DNA from: Pelecanus crispus
Lineage: Eukaryota; Chordata; Aves; Pelecaniformes; Pelecanidae
Length of the DNA: 64,000 bases
Reading direction: 5' to 3'
Assembly: GCF_030463565.1 (NCBI RefSeq)
Contig: NC_134652.1
Coordinates: 11,110,897-11,174,896 of the forward strand
Shown here in pieces: positions 47,421 through 59,175 of the stretch. Position 1 is the first letter of the stretch. Each line of letters opens with the position of its first letter. The translations under genes were made by a program, and so were the position numbers. The notes beneath the pieces are model-generated. The model saw only the letters and a program-made list of their open reading frames with translations, made no database searches and was not told the origin of the DNA.

Positions 47421-49009
47421 AACTCAATCAACTCCATCACAATCTCAAATGCCTCCTGTGCAATTTGTCAAAAGCAGATTTCTTGGCAACAACACATAAA
47501 ACTACAGCAACGTATAATGAAGAACATAATCTCAGAAAATACGCAAAGTTTGTTTTGTGTACTGATTGAAACTGGGAAACCACTGTAGGCAAATTTAAAT
47601 TCAACAGAAGATCAAAGAAATTAACCATCAAAATATCATTCTGCTACCGTGCTTAAATAGTCCACTGCATTCGGTTTCATTCCTGATAGCCTCATTCATC
47701 AGGAGCATACTAAATTCAAGGTGCAGAAATCTGGGGGTAGAGTGACTAACATGAGTGATTTTATTTGGTGTTATTCAGTACCAGGCAGACCTGAACTAAC
47801 TCTGTTACATGATACTCTCTATGATAATGCACCCTGCTACAAGATTTAAGCACTGGCTGTCTGCAGCAATACCCTGTGCCAAGAGATTCCTATTACCAGG
47901 GGAGAGAAGTTGTCTCCACCCCGTCTCCTTCCACACATCCATTAAATACAGGTGACTTTTGACCTTCAGGACAGCAAGTGCAAGCCTCTGATCAGCCTTT
48001 GTCGAAGTACTTGTTCCGTAACTGATCACCCACTCCTCCCCATAATATCACATAATAATCACAGGTTTTAATTTTTTCTCATCTGGAATTTCCTACTCAA
48101 CATCTCTAATTGTTCTGAAAATTCTTCCATCTTTGCTAGATGATGGGGGAGGACACCTGTTATCTGGGCTAGACAGTCTCTTGAAGATAAGGACACACCC
48201 AGCATGGAGCAAAACTTCCCATCTCTTTCTCAGTTATTGCACCTGGAGGTGTCCTCATGGACCTGAGTGGGATGGCACCAGTGTCACTTGCCTGATGAGT
48301 CACGACAGATTCAGGGCTTACAAATTCACTCTAACTGCATGCATATTTTTGTTGCACATGTTTCTTTTACCTTGTCTGTGACAAATCTTACGCAAAACCA
48401 TGTTATCTGAACTAGTCTAGTTTTGTAGAGCTATTCTACAACTTCTACTCTTTTTCCCAGCCCTACTCGAGGTTAGAGCTGTCTCGGCTGTGGAGTGCCT
48501 CAACGCCAGCACCAGCAGAGATCACAGATCCACTGCAGCAAAGACTGTCTGCAGTAAATGCACAGATACGACGAGTTCACTAAAGGCTGGACAAAACTTC
48601 CCTGGACATTTTAGACTGAAATTTGATTTTGTTCTTGGATTGGGGCTGGTGTGTTTCACGAATTGCGCTAGTTTAGATTAGGTGGTGCAACAAGCAGATG
48701 TTGTTTTTTCAGTGGAGAAGCATCTTTTGGGGGAAGTGTTATTGCTATTGTTCACTCTATTTTCCTGTTTCTTTTCCTTTTCAATACAGCATGACAGCAC
48801 TAGAGCAGTCTGTGTAACACAGATCCTTAATACTAACCTACAGTATTTCCTAGGGAATACTACCTAATTATATTCTATGCACAATAGCAATTTAATAAAA
48901 TGTATATGTTAAAAAAAAAAATGAAGTCTACCATTCCTAGCCCCATTCCTGAACACCCATTATTGTCTCCTTCCAGCAGTAAGAAATGGGCATTTAATCT
49001 TACTTTTAA
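47421..49009. other. Intronic sequence, nothing recognised
   Basis: No gene or repeat family recognised up to the LINE relic at about 49010. Confidence 0.5.
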
Positions 49010-49390
49010 CTTTCAGTCTTTAAATCAGTTTTAAATCCATGACAAGACTTTACATCCTACCCCATTGTTAGCAAGATTCCTTAATTGCCTCCTTTAAAAG
49101 ACTTTATCCAATCCTTTTGAAAGTTTAAATAAATTATATCCACTGGTTCTCCTTTATCCATTATTTGTTAACTATTTCAAAGAAATCTGACAGGCTATAG
49201 AAATCGTGCTGATTTGTCGCCATCATATTATCCTCATCTAGGTCCTTTATAACTTGATCTTCAATCATTCTCTCAACCATATTTCTTTACACTGAGGTGC
49301 CTCCCAGGTTTATAATTTCAGGGATCACCCGTAACACCTTTTTAAAAGGAGGGGAACAATCTTGATCATCCTCCAATAAAACTTTTTTTT
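49010..49390 (-). mobile_element. Ancient CR1/L3-type LINE relic (reverse-transcriptase ORF fragment)
   Basis: Minus-strand translation around 49146-49111 gives PVDIIYLNFQKD, preceded by a DKGE-like stretch: the conserved CR1/L3 reverse-transcriptase motif (D-I-I-Y-L-D-F-x-K-A-F in intact elements), here decayed. Collinear nucleotide landmarks on the plus strand include TTTTAAATCCATGACAAGAC, TATATCCACTGGTTCTCCTT, TTTATAATTTCAGGGATCAC and CCTTTTTAAAAGGAGG, in the order seen in turtle and crocodilian CR1. Frames are broken; inactive. Much older than the CR1 at 53852. Confidence 0.7.
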
Positions 49391-51229
49391 TTTAAAAATA
49401 ATGCACTGTCACCATTTGCTAGTTGCTCTGTTACCAACCATGGCTATCTACATTTATGACCTCTAGGTTTGATTACTGCACCTAGCTATATTTAGGGACA
49501 AATTTGCCAAATCTGAAAAATCTGCATCTGGTACAGACACCATCAGCCCACCTTAGCAGCCAGGGTTGTTGGGAGTACATCCTCACAGTACTCTGCTTTC
49601 GTCACTGGCTCTCTACAGAACTGAACTCAAGTAACGTCTCAATCCTGACATTCAGTACCCTCACAGGACGGACCCATGCTTCCACTGAACAAGACGATCT
49701 CTTGTAACACTGAACTACGCCCTTCTCTGAGGATCTGCTGTAGGATCAGTCAGCAACAAAGGTGAGGCTTGCAAAACTAAAAAGACAGTTGTCTCAGAGG
49801 CTGGTGCAAGAGTAAAATTAACTTTTGCAAGAGAGGAAAGTAACAGCAATACCGTACCACTTTCTCAACAAACAGCAAAATTTATTTCTTGAGTTTTAAT
49901 TAATAATAGAAATAAGCATATTCAGACCTTTGTCAGACAATGGATCGGGGAGCTAAATAAGGAAGTGAGATATGTATAGTCTTATTTAAACTTTAAAATG
50001 CATAAGGAATGCAGATGCTATTTTGACAAGAGAGTTAAACCTAAAAACCTAGAGAGCTATTCCCCTCGAGTTTCCTCCAAACTCGTATCATTGCCATACA
50101 GATCCAATTATCTATTACAAATTAATTCTTCTAGTCCTTCCAGCACATTTTTTATCCCTTTGTCCCTGCCAGAACGCTGCTGTCACTACTTGCAAAGAAA
50201 ACCAATGGAGGAGGTATTTCCCCATTGCCTAGTGATGCAAACAAATAATCTAGCTTTTCTACACTCTCCTGCTCATCAAGCTGAACTGGGTTTGACAACT
50301 GGAATGTATTAATTAAACCCTTGCACATTTAAGGGGAAAAGAGTCACTCTGCCAAATAAAATGGGACAATAATGAGGACAGCATTGGAGCATTTCTACTG
50401 AAAAGTTGCCACATTTCTAGACATGTATTCATTCACGCACTCATCCTTCCTCCCTCCCCCAGGATCACCAGTTTGATGTGAAGTTCAGAAGCAAGTATAA
50501 CAGCAAGCAGCAGAGGAGGTAAGTGGGTGCAGTGTGTATTTTTGAATTTCCCTTATTAACAACATGAAGAATTGGTTGGTTTTAATCATGTATTATTTCC
50601 TCCCACTATTCTTACGACGGGAAAGCATAAGACTAAGAAAGAGGTCCACACTGTGCCATGCAAACACTCAGAATCAAGGCCATTTTGATCCGCTCAGGAA
50701 AGGCAGAGATTTACCATCACACATGGGATCTCAGCAACCCTCTTTTGGGTTTTACAAATTAATTCCACTATGGAGTGCCCCTTACTTTTGTAGAGTAGTA
50801 TGCAACTGGGGTAAACACTGCTTGAAGGCTTAGCTTCCACGACAAATGGACCTCAGTGCACGGCAGGAGGAGAAAGAATACTCAAAACTCCTTTTGCTCC
50901 TTTCTAGACTGTATGTCAGGGCACCAGTTTGCACTTGCAACCCAGGCAAGCCCAGCTGTGGCAACAACAGCACTGGTGGTCACCTGGAGTGATCGGTGCT
51001 GTTGTCAGATGGCCATAAAGAAAAAGTCCTGTCACCACATCCTCTAACAGCATTGCATGGCAGGGGTTTCCAAGGATAGCCTGAAAGGGAGAGCAACGCA
51101 CCAAGCACTTGGGAACAACGGATTGCTTGAGAGAGTGTAAACTTAATAAGTAGGCCACACAGATCACACCTTTACCACCAACACGTTGAACCATTTATAA
51201 GAAAGTTTTGTAATTCTGCATAATTAAGT
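49391..51229. other. Intronic sequence, nothing recognised
   Basis: The LINE relic may extend a little past 49390 in degraded form. Otherwise no identified element; a faint repeat-like word (CTCAGAATCAAGGCC) lies near 50670. Confidence 0.45.
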
Positions 51230-51710
51230 CTCTTAATAACGTAGATTTGAAGACTACAGAGCCACTGCACTTAAGGTTGATGCTATTTTAATTACATAGA
51301 AAAGACATAATTTGGGAAGAAGCCTTGCAGTTTATTACATTTACTTCTGTCAAATAACTTATAATTGTGTGCCAAGGTGCCTGAGAAAAGTATTGTGGTT
51401 TTTTTTGCCTTTTTTAAACAGCTTATGCCACTCGAAAAGGATTACTTCCTTTGTAAGTTGCCGTTTCAACTGAAGGGTACCAATTAATTAAGCCATTTAC
51501 ATAAAACTGTCTTGGATCAGCTACCTACAAAGATAAAGGCTGAAATCTACCTTCTAATTGAACAAATAAAGTTTTAAGAATAAATATATGGTGGTAATTA
51601 TCTGTAATAACACAAATTAGGAAATTTAGCTGATAAAACGAATATGTCAGAAATTAAGACTAAATTCTTATCATCCAAATTGAATAAGGAATAGTCTATC
51701 CAAAAAAGCA
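51230..51710. promoter_or_regulatory. Candidate conserved non-coding element
   Basis: AT-rich, repeat-free sequence with TTTTAATTACA, CCAATTAATTAAGCC and GGTAATTATC homeodomain-type words. Judged by texture only. Confidence 0.2.
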
Positions 51711-52795
51711 TTCTTCTAATTTATCTTTCATTTATTGTCACATTACATATCCTTGTATCATTTGATGTCTTGCCATATCATATGATGCAAACTGAGAGAA
51801 GGTAGAAAGTGTCTGTATTTCAAGGGATGCGCTTATTCTGATTAGAGTTTTTTTTTTCTTTTCATTTTGGGGGGGACAGGAGAGAAAAGAAAAACCTCTA
51901 TTTCTCACAAATAGTCATTATACACAGCAGGGAATGCTAAATGACATAATTTAGCAAAATAACCTGGGGTACTTTAACACAATCAAAAGTAAGCTGTTTA
52001 TTTATCTAACTAACTGTATGCAATTGATATGAGTTCACAGTACACTAACATATCAAGTAAAATAAAATACGTGTGTATTTTGTTGCAATGGTTTTAGCAG
52101 GAGAAACACAGCTTAGAGCAAAACCGTGTCTCTCTAGCATTTAACAACAATCTTTATTTTTTCCTCTATGCTTAAAAGAGGAAATTGTACAAAAACTTCT
52201 TATGTCAGTAGAGAAACAGATCTACGCTGGAGATTTGCATTGCTGCAACTAGAGCAGCACAGACAGACGGACCCCATGAAAAATAATTTTTATGTTCAAC
52301 CTCTAGCACAGAAGGTGGTTTCTCATCCTCCACCTGTGTGGTGGTTCAGCTGATTAATGGTCTGACTGTGACAGCTGTTATACATGCAAAACTTGCACTG
52401 AAGCGAGTGGTGGGGTTTTTTGTCTGCATAATGACTCGAGGACACAATTCTGAGTCATATCACACGTTCTGAGTCAGGTGTCTTCCTTTCCTAATTATTG
52501 CATTCTTTGCTAATGGATGGGACACATTTTCTTCCAATATATCCCAACCAACTGTTCTTGCCACACAAAAATCAAGCTTATAATACTAAAAATTTAGTCT
52601 AGAGAGGGTGCATATTGAAGCTTGCTATATCTGTCTCCAGGCAGAGATTCAGGATCTCAGAAGCAGCTGAGACTGTGCGTTACACATGTTGTGCTTGCAC
52701 TTACCAAACCAGATCTCTGAGACTTATGAAAACATTTATGTATACAACTTAGAGTACTCAGTATGCATCTACATAACAATAAGCACAATGGTAAG

Positions 52796-52822
52796 TATTT
52801 GCAAGATCAGGGCCCAAATCAG
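52796..52822. repeat. Possible end fragment of an ancient palindromic repeat
   Basis: TTTGCAAGATCAGGGCCCAA matches the recalled terminal arm 'TTTGCAGGATCAGGGCC' of the old palindromic repeats. Only the arm is visible. Confidence 0.3.
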
Positions 52823-53261
52823 CAAGAGATTTCACACCGCAAACATCCCACTCTCAATTTTTACTACTGAACAATAACAGGACATTCAGTCAGGATTACT
52901 GGGTTCTGCATCTGGAAACAGAGCTGAGAAGGTCACCTCTTCAGGGCAGAGGATAGCCCTACTCCTAGGTTTATGCAGAGCCTCCAGGCTGTGTGCTGCC
53001 CCTAGAAAATCCAAAAACCTGGCAAATAATCATTTAATACCACGATTGCTGTCTGATCCTTGACTGCAGTACCTCAAAACTTTGCAACATTTTGTAAAAT
53101 CATCTGAAATGAGTTACTGAACTAAACAAAGTTGCCTTTTTACTTTAACTATATGGCAAACTTATTCCGTGTATAAAATTCCACCCTCTCGAAGTTCAGA
53201 GCTGTTGCCGTTGTTGGACTTCAACAGTTTAGTGCTGGACTTGTACCTTCTTGTTGTGTTC

Positions 53262-53445
53262 TTGCCTGCCTGGGCTTCCCAGCTGGACCCGCAAGATGCA
53301 AACCCAGTGCCCAAGTCCTCTCCCCATGGACCGGTGGGGTTCCCCACCAGCAGAAAACACTGGAGGCAGCTGCAAGGATGGTACCGAGCCTGGGCGAGGC
53401 TAAGTGGAACGTGTGTGCGCGTGTTGTGCGTGGAGGGTGCAGGCT
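53262..53445. other. GC-rich patch
   Basis: About 180 bases of G/C-rich sequence with CpGs concentrated at 53388-53432 (including GTGTGCGCGTGTTGTGCG). Frames on both strands lack recognisable domains. Sits 400 bases before the CR1 insertion. Confidence 0.35.
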
Positions 53446-53851
53446 GTGATAATTAGGGAGGAGAGGCCAGCACTGCAATAGCCTGAGAAGAGATGAGCTG
53501 CCAACATCAACGGGTCACACGTCAGAGGTGCTCAGTGCATTAGTCAGTGACCAGGAACCGGTAACAGAGAGCCACTCGCTGGCTCTGTGTCAACTCTTAT
53601 ATTAAATCACTTTCAGGAGCTTTCAGGTACCTGTTGTAGTGATTTCTTCAGCTCCAGTCTAAATATAACACTTGGTAAATGTGACAGGCATTTACCAAGG
53701 CATTTTACAGACAAAACAGGGTCTCTCTTGCCCTATTTTTATACATATTTCAAGGAAACATCACAAAAAAGGATATAACAATAGAGAGAATGGTGCATCT
53801 AACATCATAAGCAAAAATTAAACACCTTTAGAGATACACCTTTGCACAAGG

Positions 53852-54104
53852 ATAGAATCATAGAATCGTTTAGGTTGGAAAAGACCTTTAAGATCACCCA
53901 GTCCAACCATTAACCTAAACTACCAAGTCCACATTAAACCAATCAAGGGTAGACTAGACTAAACCATGTCCCAAAGTGCCACATCTACCCGTTTTTTGAA
54001 CACTTCCAGGGACGGTGACTCCACCACCTCTCTGGGCAGCCTGTTCCAATGCTTGACTACCCTTTCTGTGAAGAAATTTTTCCTAATTTCCAACCTAAAC
54101 CTCC
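53852..54104 (-). mobile_element. CR1 retrotransposon, 5'-truncated 3' end
   Basis: Sense orientation is minus. The 3' terminus at 53852 reads GATTCTATGATTCTAT, the tandem 8-base tail typical of CR1, preceded by GATCTTAAAGGTCTTTTCC and AACCTAAAC. Further into the element are CAGGCTGCCCAGAGAGGTGG, GGAGTCACCGTCCCTGGAAG and TTTCTTCACAGAAAGGG, all classic avian CR1. The element stops at about 54104, so only about 250 bases of the 3' region (end of ORF2 and UTR) survive, the usual 5' truncation. This is the strongest sign that the genome is avian. No target-site duplication is expected for CR1. Confidence 0.95.
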
Positions 54105-57100
54105 ACACATAAACCAAAGCTTAAATACACAGATGTAAGTGCACAACAGAAGATATTATTCACAAACGTACATAATAAGAGAAGAGAATGTGTCACTTCT
54201 TGATCCAATCTTTACCACTAGTCTAAAATTATCAGTAAAATATGATGTACAAACCTAAAACAATACAAGAGAAAACTTGTTTTCTTTTCTGTTTCTCTGT
54301 CAAACTGTTTCAGAAAATCCCTTTGCATTTCATAACTTCCCATTCAGGTATGTTTACTGATCTCTGGCTTAACATACTACGTAGACTCTCTGGCTCTATG
54401 AGAGTGCACTACCTAGGTACTAGAAAGCAACACTTTCATTTTATGTTCAGCAAGTAAGGTATGATGAGTACAGCCATTGCAATGAGAACCCACAAACGTA
54501 TTGTGTGTGGTCATTTCATGGCAATGGAAATGGACAGCTTATAAATACCATTCACCACATTACAAATAATGCACACACACAATACCACCCTCCCACACTT
54601 CTCCATCCATCCTGGATCACAGGCACTGGTGCTAACATGATCAATAAAACACAGTTTGGTCCATAAGAATCTGGTTTTACTTTCACCAAGAAGCTCATCT
54701 TTCCTACTCCACCTACGGCTCTTTTTTGTTCTACAGCTCTGGTTCTAGAAAATGGCACCAATTTGCAAAATGCTTAGGGATGCACCATCTAGGGAAGATG
54801 CCACGGTGAATAAAGCTCTACCTAGCTTCACTGTACATGTGTCAAAAGTGAAATTTCTTCCGCCGCTAACAGCAGGTGTCTTCTAGAAGAGACAAGCCTA
54901 GTTTGAGGAGTTATTCAAATGGTAAAAGCTGTCTGTGTTTAAAAAGAAGGTCTACCCTTAGCAGAAAATCTAAAATGTTCTCCGTTGCAGGAATATACTA
55001 ATTTCTAATTTCAATATGGATTTGAACAAGAGAACTCTACCAAAACTGCATTTTTTTACAGTTGACATCTTAACTTTACACCAAAAAGTTAAGACCACTG
55101 CTGCACACATGTAAGGCTGCATCTCCAAAATGGTTCATTTGTCTGAAGTCTATATAGAAGGTGGCCACTGGGAAACAATTCAGTTTTAAGGAAATTTCCA
55201 TTTTTGTAGCTCCTAGATCATTATCTAGATATATCTATTGAGCTATAGGAAGGAGATGGTCTTATGAAAGAAAGATCATTAGCTCCGAATTGCTCATCCC
55301 ATTGCTGCTGTTTTCTGTGATGCAACACCCTTTGGCATATATACTTGAAACTATGTCACACTTGTCTCCTTTAGTGGATGTAATGTTAATGAAAGTTTTC
55401 TGGTTAAGGTATCTGGAAGTTGATTTCATCTGTACTCATGGAACAGGTAGACAGTAGTTAAAAAGTTGCCCCATTGCCTTTACATAAAAACGAGTTTGAG
55501 AAATCAATTCTAGAAATGAAATCATAATTCAGTTTCTACTTCTACTTTGCCCCAGCTGACTTAGACAATACCTCATTGACAAGGATCAGAAAGAAACCAG
55601 TGTTTCAACTTGTCAAGCCCATGGCTAGAAGCGACATTCTGAGTCTGATCTTAAGTAATGATCCTGATCCCTAAGTAAAAGGCTATATAACTAATTACTA
55701 ATCCCTTGAGCTGTCTAGGTTATAGATGGCACCATCATACACTATTTATTTATTTGGATGAATTCTGTATCAAAACATTTCAGCAGGACTACAGTGACCT
55801 GGCAAGATACTATAGGGATGGATGACTTAGATATGCCACAGATCAGGCAGATATTCTTAGCAAGTGTATGACTCAAAATGTTAAAATATATGAAGCTACT
55901 TATCAAAAAGCAAAACATACCACAGATTTCTTTTCTGTTTTTTTTTTTTTCTAAACTTTAAGAACAGCATATAAAGAAACAATATTGCAAAGTCTTAATT
56001 TTTCATCAGCTGGCTCTATTCCTAATTATTCCTATATTTCATCCTCTGCAGATGCCAAAGATAAAATAGAAACATAATTAAATGAAAAGCAAGGAGGAGA
56101 TGTCCTGAACCTAAATGTGTCTAAGATAACCTAGTTTTTGGAATCTAAACAAACCTCTCTTTAAACATTTCTTCTGCAGTGTGCCTCACTTGGAAGCATC
56201 TTCATATCCACGTGAAAATCACAAAATTGAACCCCTGACACCAATGCATGTGAGACCTCAAGAGCTTTTCTTCCTTAAAATGTACAATCATTTCTCACTG
56301 GCTGACACTAGCTGTTGACCTGTGTGATTTGTTATCTTCGACATAAAGTACACAAAAAGCTTTAGAAATTCCACATACAGGACTATCTGGTTAGTGTTAC
56401 TCCATTTATTCCACTCTTTTTCCATTAAATGCTTGAACCAGAAGTATATGAAACAGTAATAATAAGTAGAATGTTCAACAAATGTTAATGACTGACTATA
56501 ACTTATCACATTTTTCATTCTAAATTCCTCATGGAAGCAATCTGTTTGCTTTTAGAAATCTTCACCATTAGAGAATTTTCTCACTGGCCTGAAGAACTGC
56601 TATTTTTCCTTTTTGTAATACTTGCCAGTTATGTGTGTGCAGAATTCAAACACGGGGAGTTAAAATGGTATACATTTTACATCTGCATCCCTTACAGATG
56701 CTTAAGTCCTGTGATAGGACTATGTCTCCATTGCTTAATCCATTGAATAGGGAAGGTATGTGCTGGCTTTCAAGTACATGGCAAACAATATTCTGTGCAG
56801 AGCTGTACAGAGTCATTTTCTGAAGTTCAGACATGGCAATGAGTGGGAATCCATTTTCTCATCCTACAAAAATTTTCCAAGCCGACATCAGCTTGCAAAC
56901 CAATTATTTTTATATGATAAACCAGAGAAGAAATGGGCACATACTCATCCCGCTCCAGAGAAGGCAGCAGTTCCATAATTACCATACTCCCCTGCGATCT
57001 GAAAGATCAAGATCCTGTTCCCGAATTCAGACTGAAGACTCTCATTTCACACATCAGCTGAATCTTCTATCTACTGACTCTTCCAGGGAAGGTGTCTCTG

Positions 57101-59114
57101 TTTTGCCTGCTGTAATTATTCATTTCCAAATTCAAGTTATCCATAGCAGCAGAGATTTGGATCCACCCCACCCAGCTCCCCTAAACACAGCCACGTGACT
57201 ATTTGGATGGATGAGAAAAGGGCAATGGGCACTGGACACTAGGTCTGTATGTATCTCTTTCTCATGTTGACCAGAAACTCTATTTCTGTCAAATCCAGTA
57301 GGAAGGGGCACAACAGCAATGTTGTGTGGTTGATTTTTTTGTGGGGGTCTAAAAAATCTCTCCTTATCTACGCTGAAGTGCTCATCTGTGCAGGTGGATA
57401 TATCAGATAGCATCCACAGGACTCAGGACTTTCCAAAAATGAGAACTCAAGATTGGGCATATTGTCCCTCAAACCCACTGCTCCACTGGACTGAAAGCCA
57501 GGGCATTTCCCAGCCACCTCACTCCACCACCATCACAGAACGGAGTTTTTTGGGCCCCAAGAAGACAGTTCTTTCTGTACAGGATCATCAAGGGTTTTGC
57601 TTTGTTTTTAATATTAATTTTCACTCTTGTAATTGTTTTATAAGCTGTAGGAATCAGGTATCGACTGCCCTGACAGAAGAGCCAGAAAGGAAAACTGATG
57701 TGTCCCAACTCAGCTTTTTATTCTAGCAGCTAACAATCTCTTCTCAAGCTTTTGAGCTCCCCCCAAACTCTCCATTCCAGTCTGAAAAGAATAGAGGAGG
57801 CTCTTGTCAGAAAGTGATGCCATCTGGCATATCAGCCAACACCTGGAGTACGATGGCTACTGCAGGGCAAGTGAGTTTTGAGAGCCTAGTTACCCTTCAA
57901 TGCATTGACAGGCTTCCAGTGACTAAGTCAAGGATGGGCCTAGAGTTTTTGTGCCACCACAATACGTTGAATAAAACATATTTTAAATTGACTCCTTTGC
58001 ATTTGTGTGCATAATAGAAATGTATATAACATACATTCAGGGGAGAAATATATTCTAGGAGCGCACCCATGTTCAACGTGTCAGTGAACATTTTATAATC
58101 TATTTTCATATTTGCAACAACACAAAGAAGTACTAGATTCCTGAACCAACAGTAACACCTTACTGAGTCTATACATGTAGCAAGCGCAAAGTAGGAACAG
58201 GATGATGCATGGCTTGAGAAAATTTTAAGAAACTGAATCTCCTTTCATATCATCTCAGGTTCATCCTTTCAAACAGTATTATAAATTAAAGAGCTATAAT
58301 GAATTTTGTCATGGGTGGGGGTTTGGTTTGAAGCAACAATACTACATTTGATTCAAGAATAATCTATTGCGACCTATAATACCAGTGTGCCAGCTTTTTT
58401 AAATTAACTGACCACAGCTAGCAAACAGCTATTAACATGGTGACTGTGTGGGGATACAAAGATATGCAGTGTCTGTGTTGCTGAACCACAAAGTATTTTT
58501 AAAAGAACTAAAAATTAAAGAGGACGGCCTCCCCCTCCCCAACTGGTCACTAAGACAATGAACTTATTCAATCTTTACAATCTTTTGTGCTTCTTTATAG
58601 GAATATTCCACCAATTTCCAAAATTATAGGTGGTGGTTGGCTTAATATGTGCACTATGATTTGTGCACTAAACAAATGACAGTTTTCACAACAGGGCTAA
58701 GCATTATATTAAATCAGTGATTAGTGCACCCTTGTATATACGTCACACGTCAAAACCACCATACAGCTTTACAATTGATTATCAAATCCTCTGTAAGTAT
58801 GTACAGAATAAGGCCACCCTGATATCGAAACATCCAGACACAGCTTACTATTCACTGTTAAATTCATCCAATCAGTGGCATTGACACCAACCTTTTCTAT
58901 ATTCTCTTCCTAACAAACAGCAGATGTGTCTTTTGTGCAGGAGGCAAAAACCAAAAGACTTCAGGAATGACCCTCCAGACAGCAATACGGGTATGAGCTG
59001 GCAATGGCCACACGAGCAGTAGTGCTGGCTGCGCTCTTCCCAAGGAGGATGGATGCACCAGTGCACCCCACTGGTCGCCAGCGGCACAGAGGACAGGGGT
59101 GATGAGGTCAAGCT
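54105..59114. other. Intronic sequence, nothing recognised
   Basis: AT-rich intron with a poly-T run at 55938-55950. Short frames at 56.5-57.7 kb on both strands show no recognisable similarity. Confidence 0.5.
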
Positions 59115-59175
59115 AAATCCTGGGTCTCCAACCCAGGACAGAATTCTGCTGCTATTGCACTAACAGGCCAGTTCA
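59115..59175 (-). mobile_element. Possible tRNA-derived SINE head, very diverged
   Basis: TCCTGGGTCTCCAACCCAGG, then TGCTATTGCACTAACAGGCC, vaguely parallels the reverse complement of a MIR-like tRNA-derived head ('ACCCAGGTCTCC ... AGTGCTCTAACCACTAGGCC'). The core and tail are not recognisable, so this is tentative. Confidence 0.25.

Noticed and set aside
52870..52960. Possible MIR start (AGGATTACTGGGTTCTGCAT)
   Set aside because: The following core and tail landmarks are absent; too weak to list as an element.
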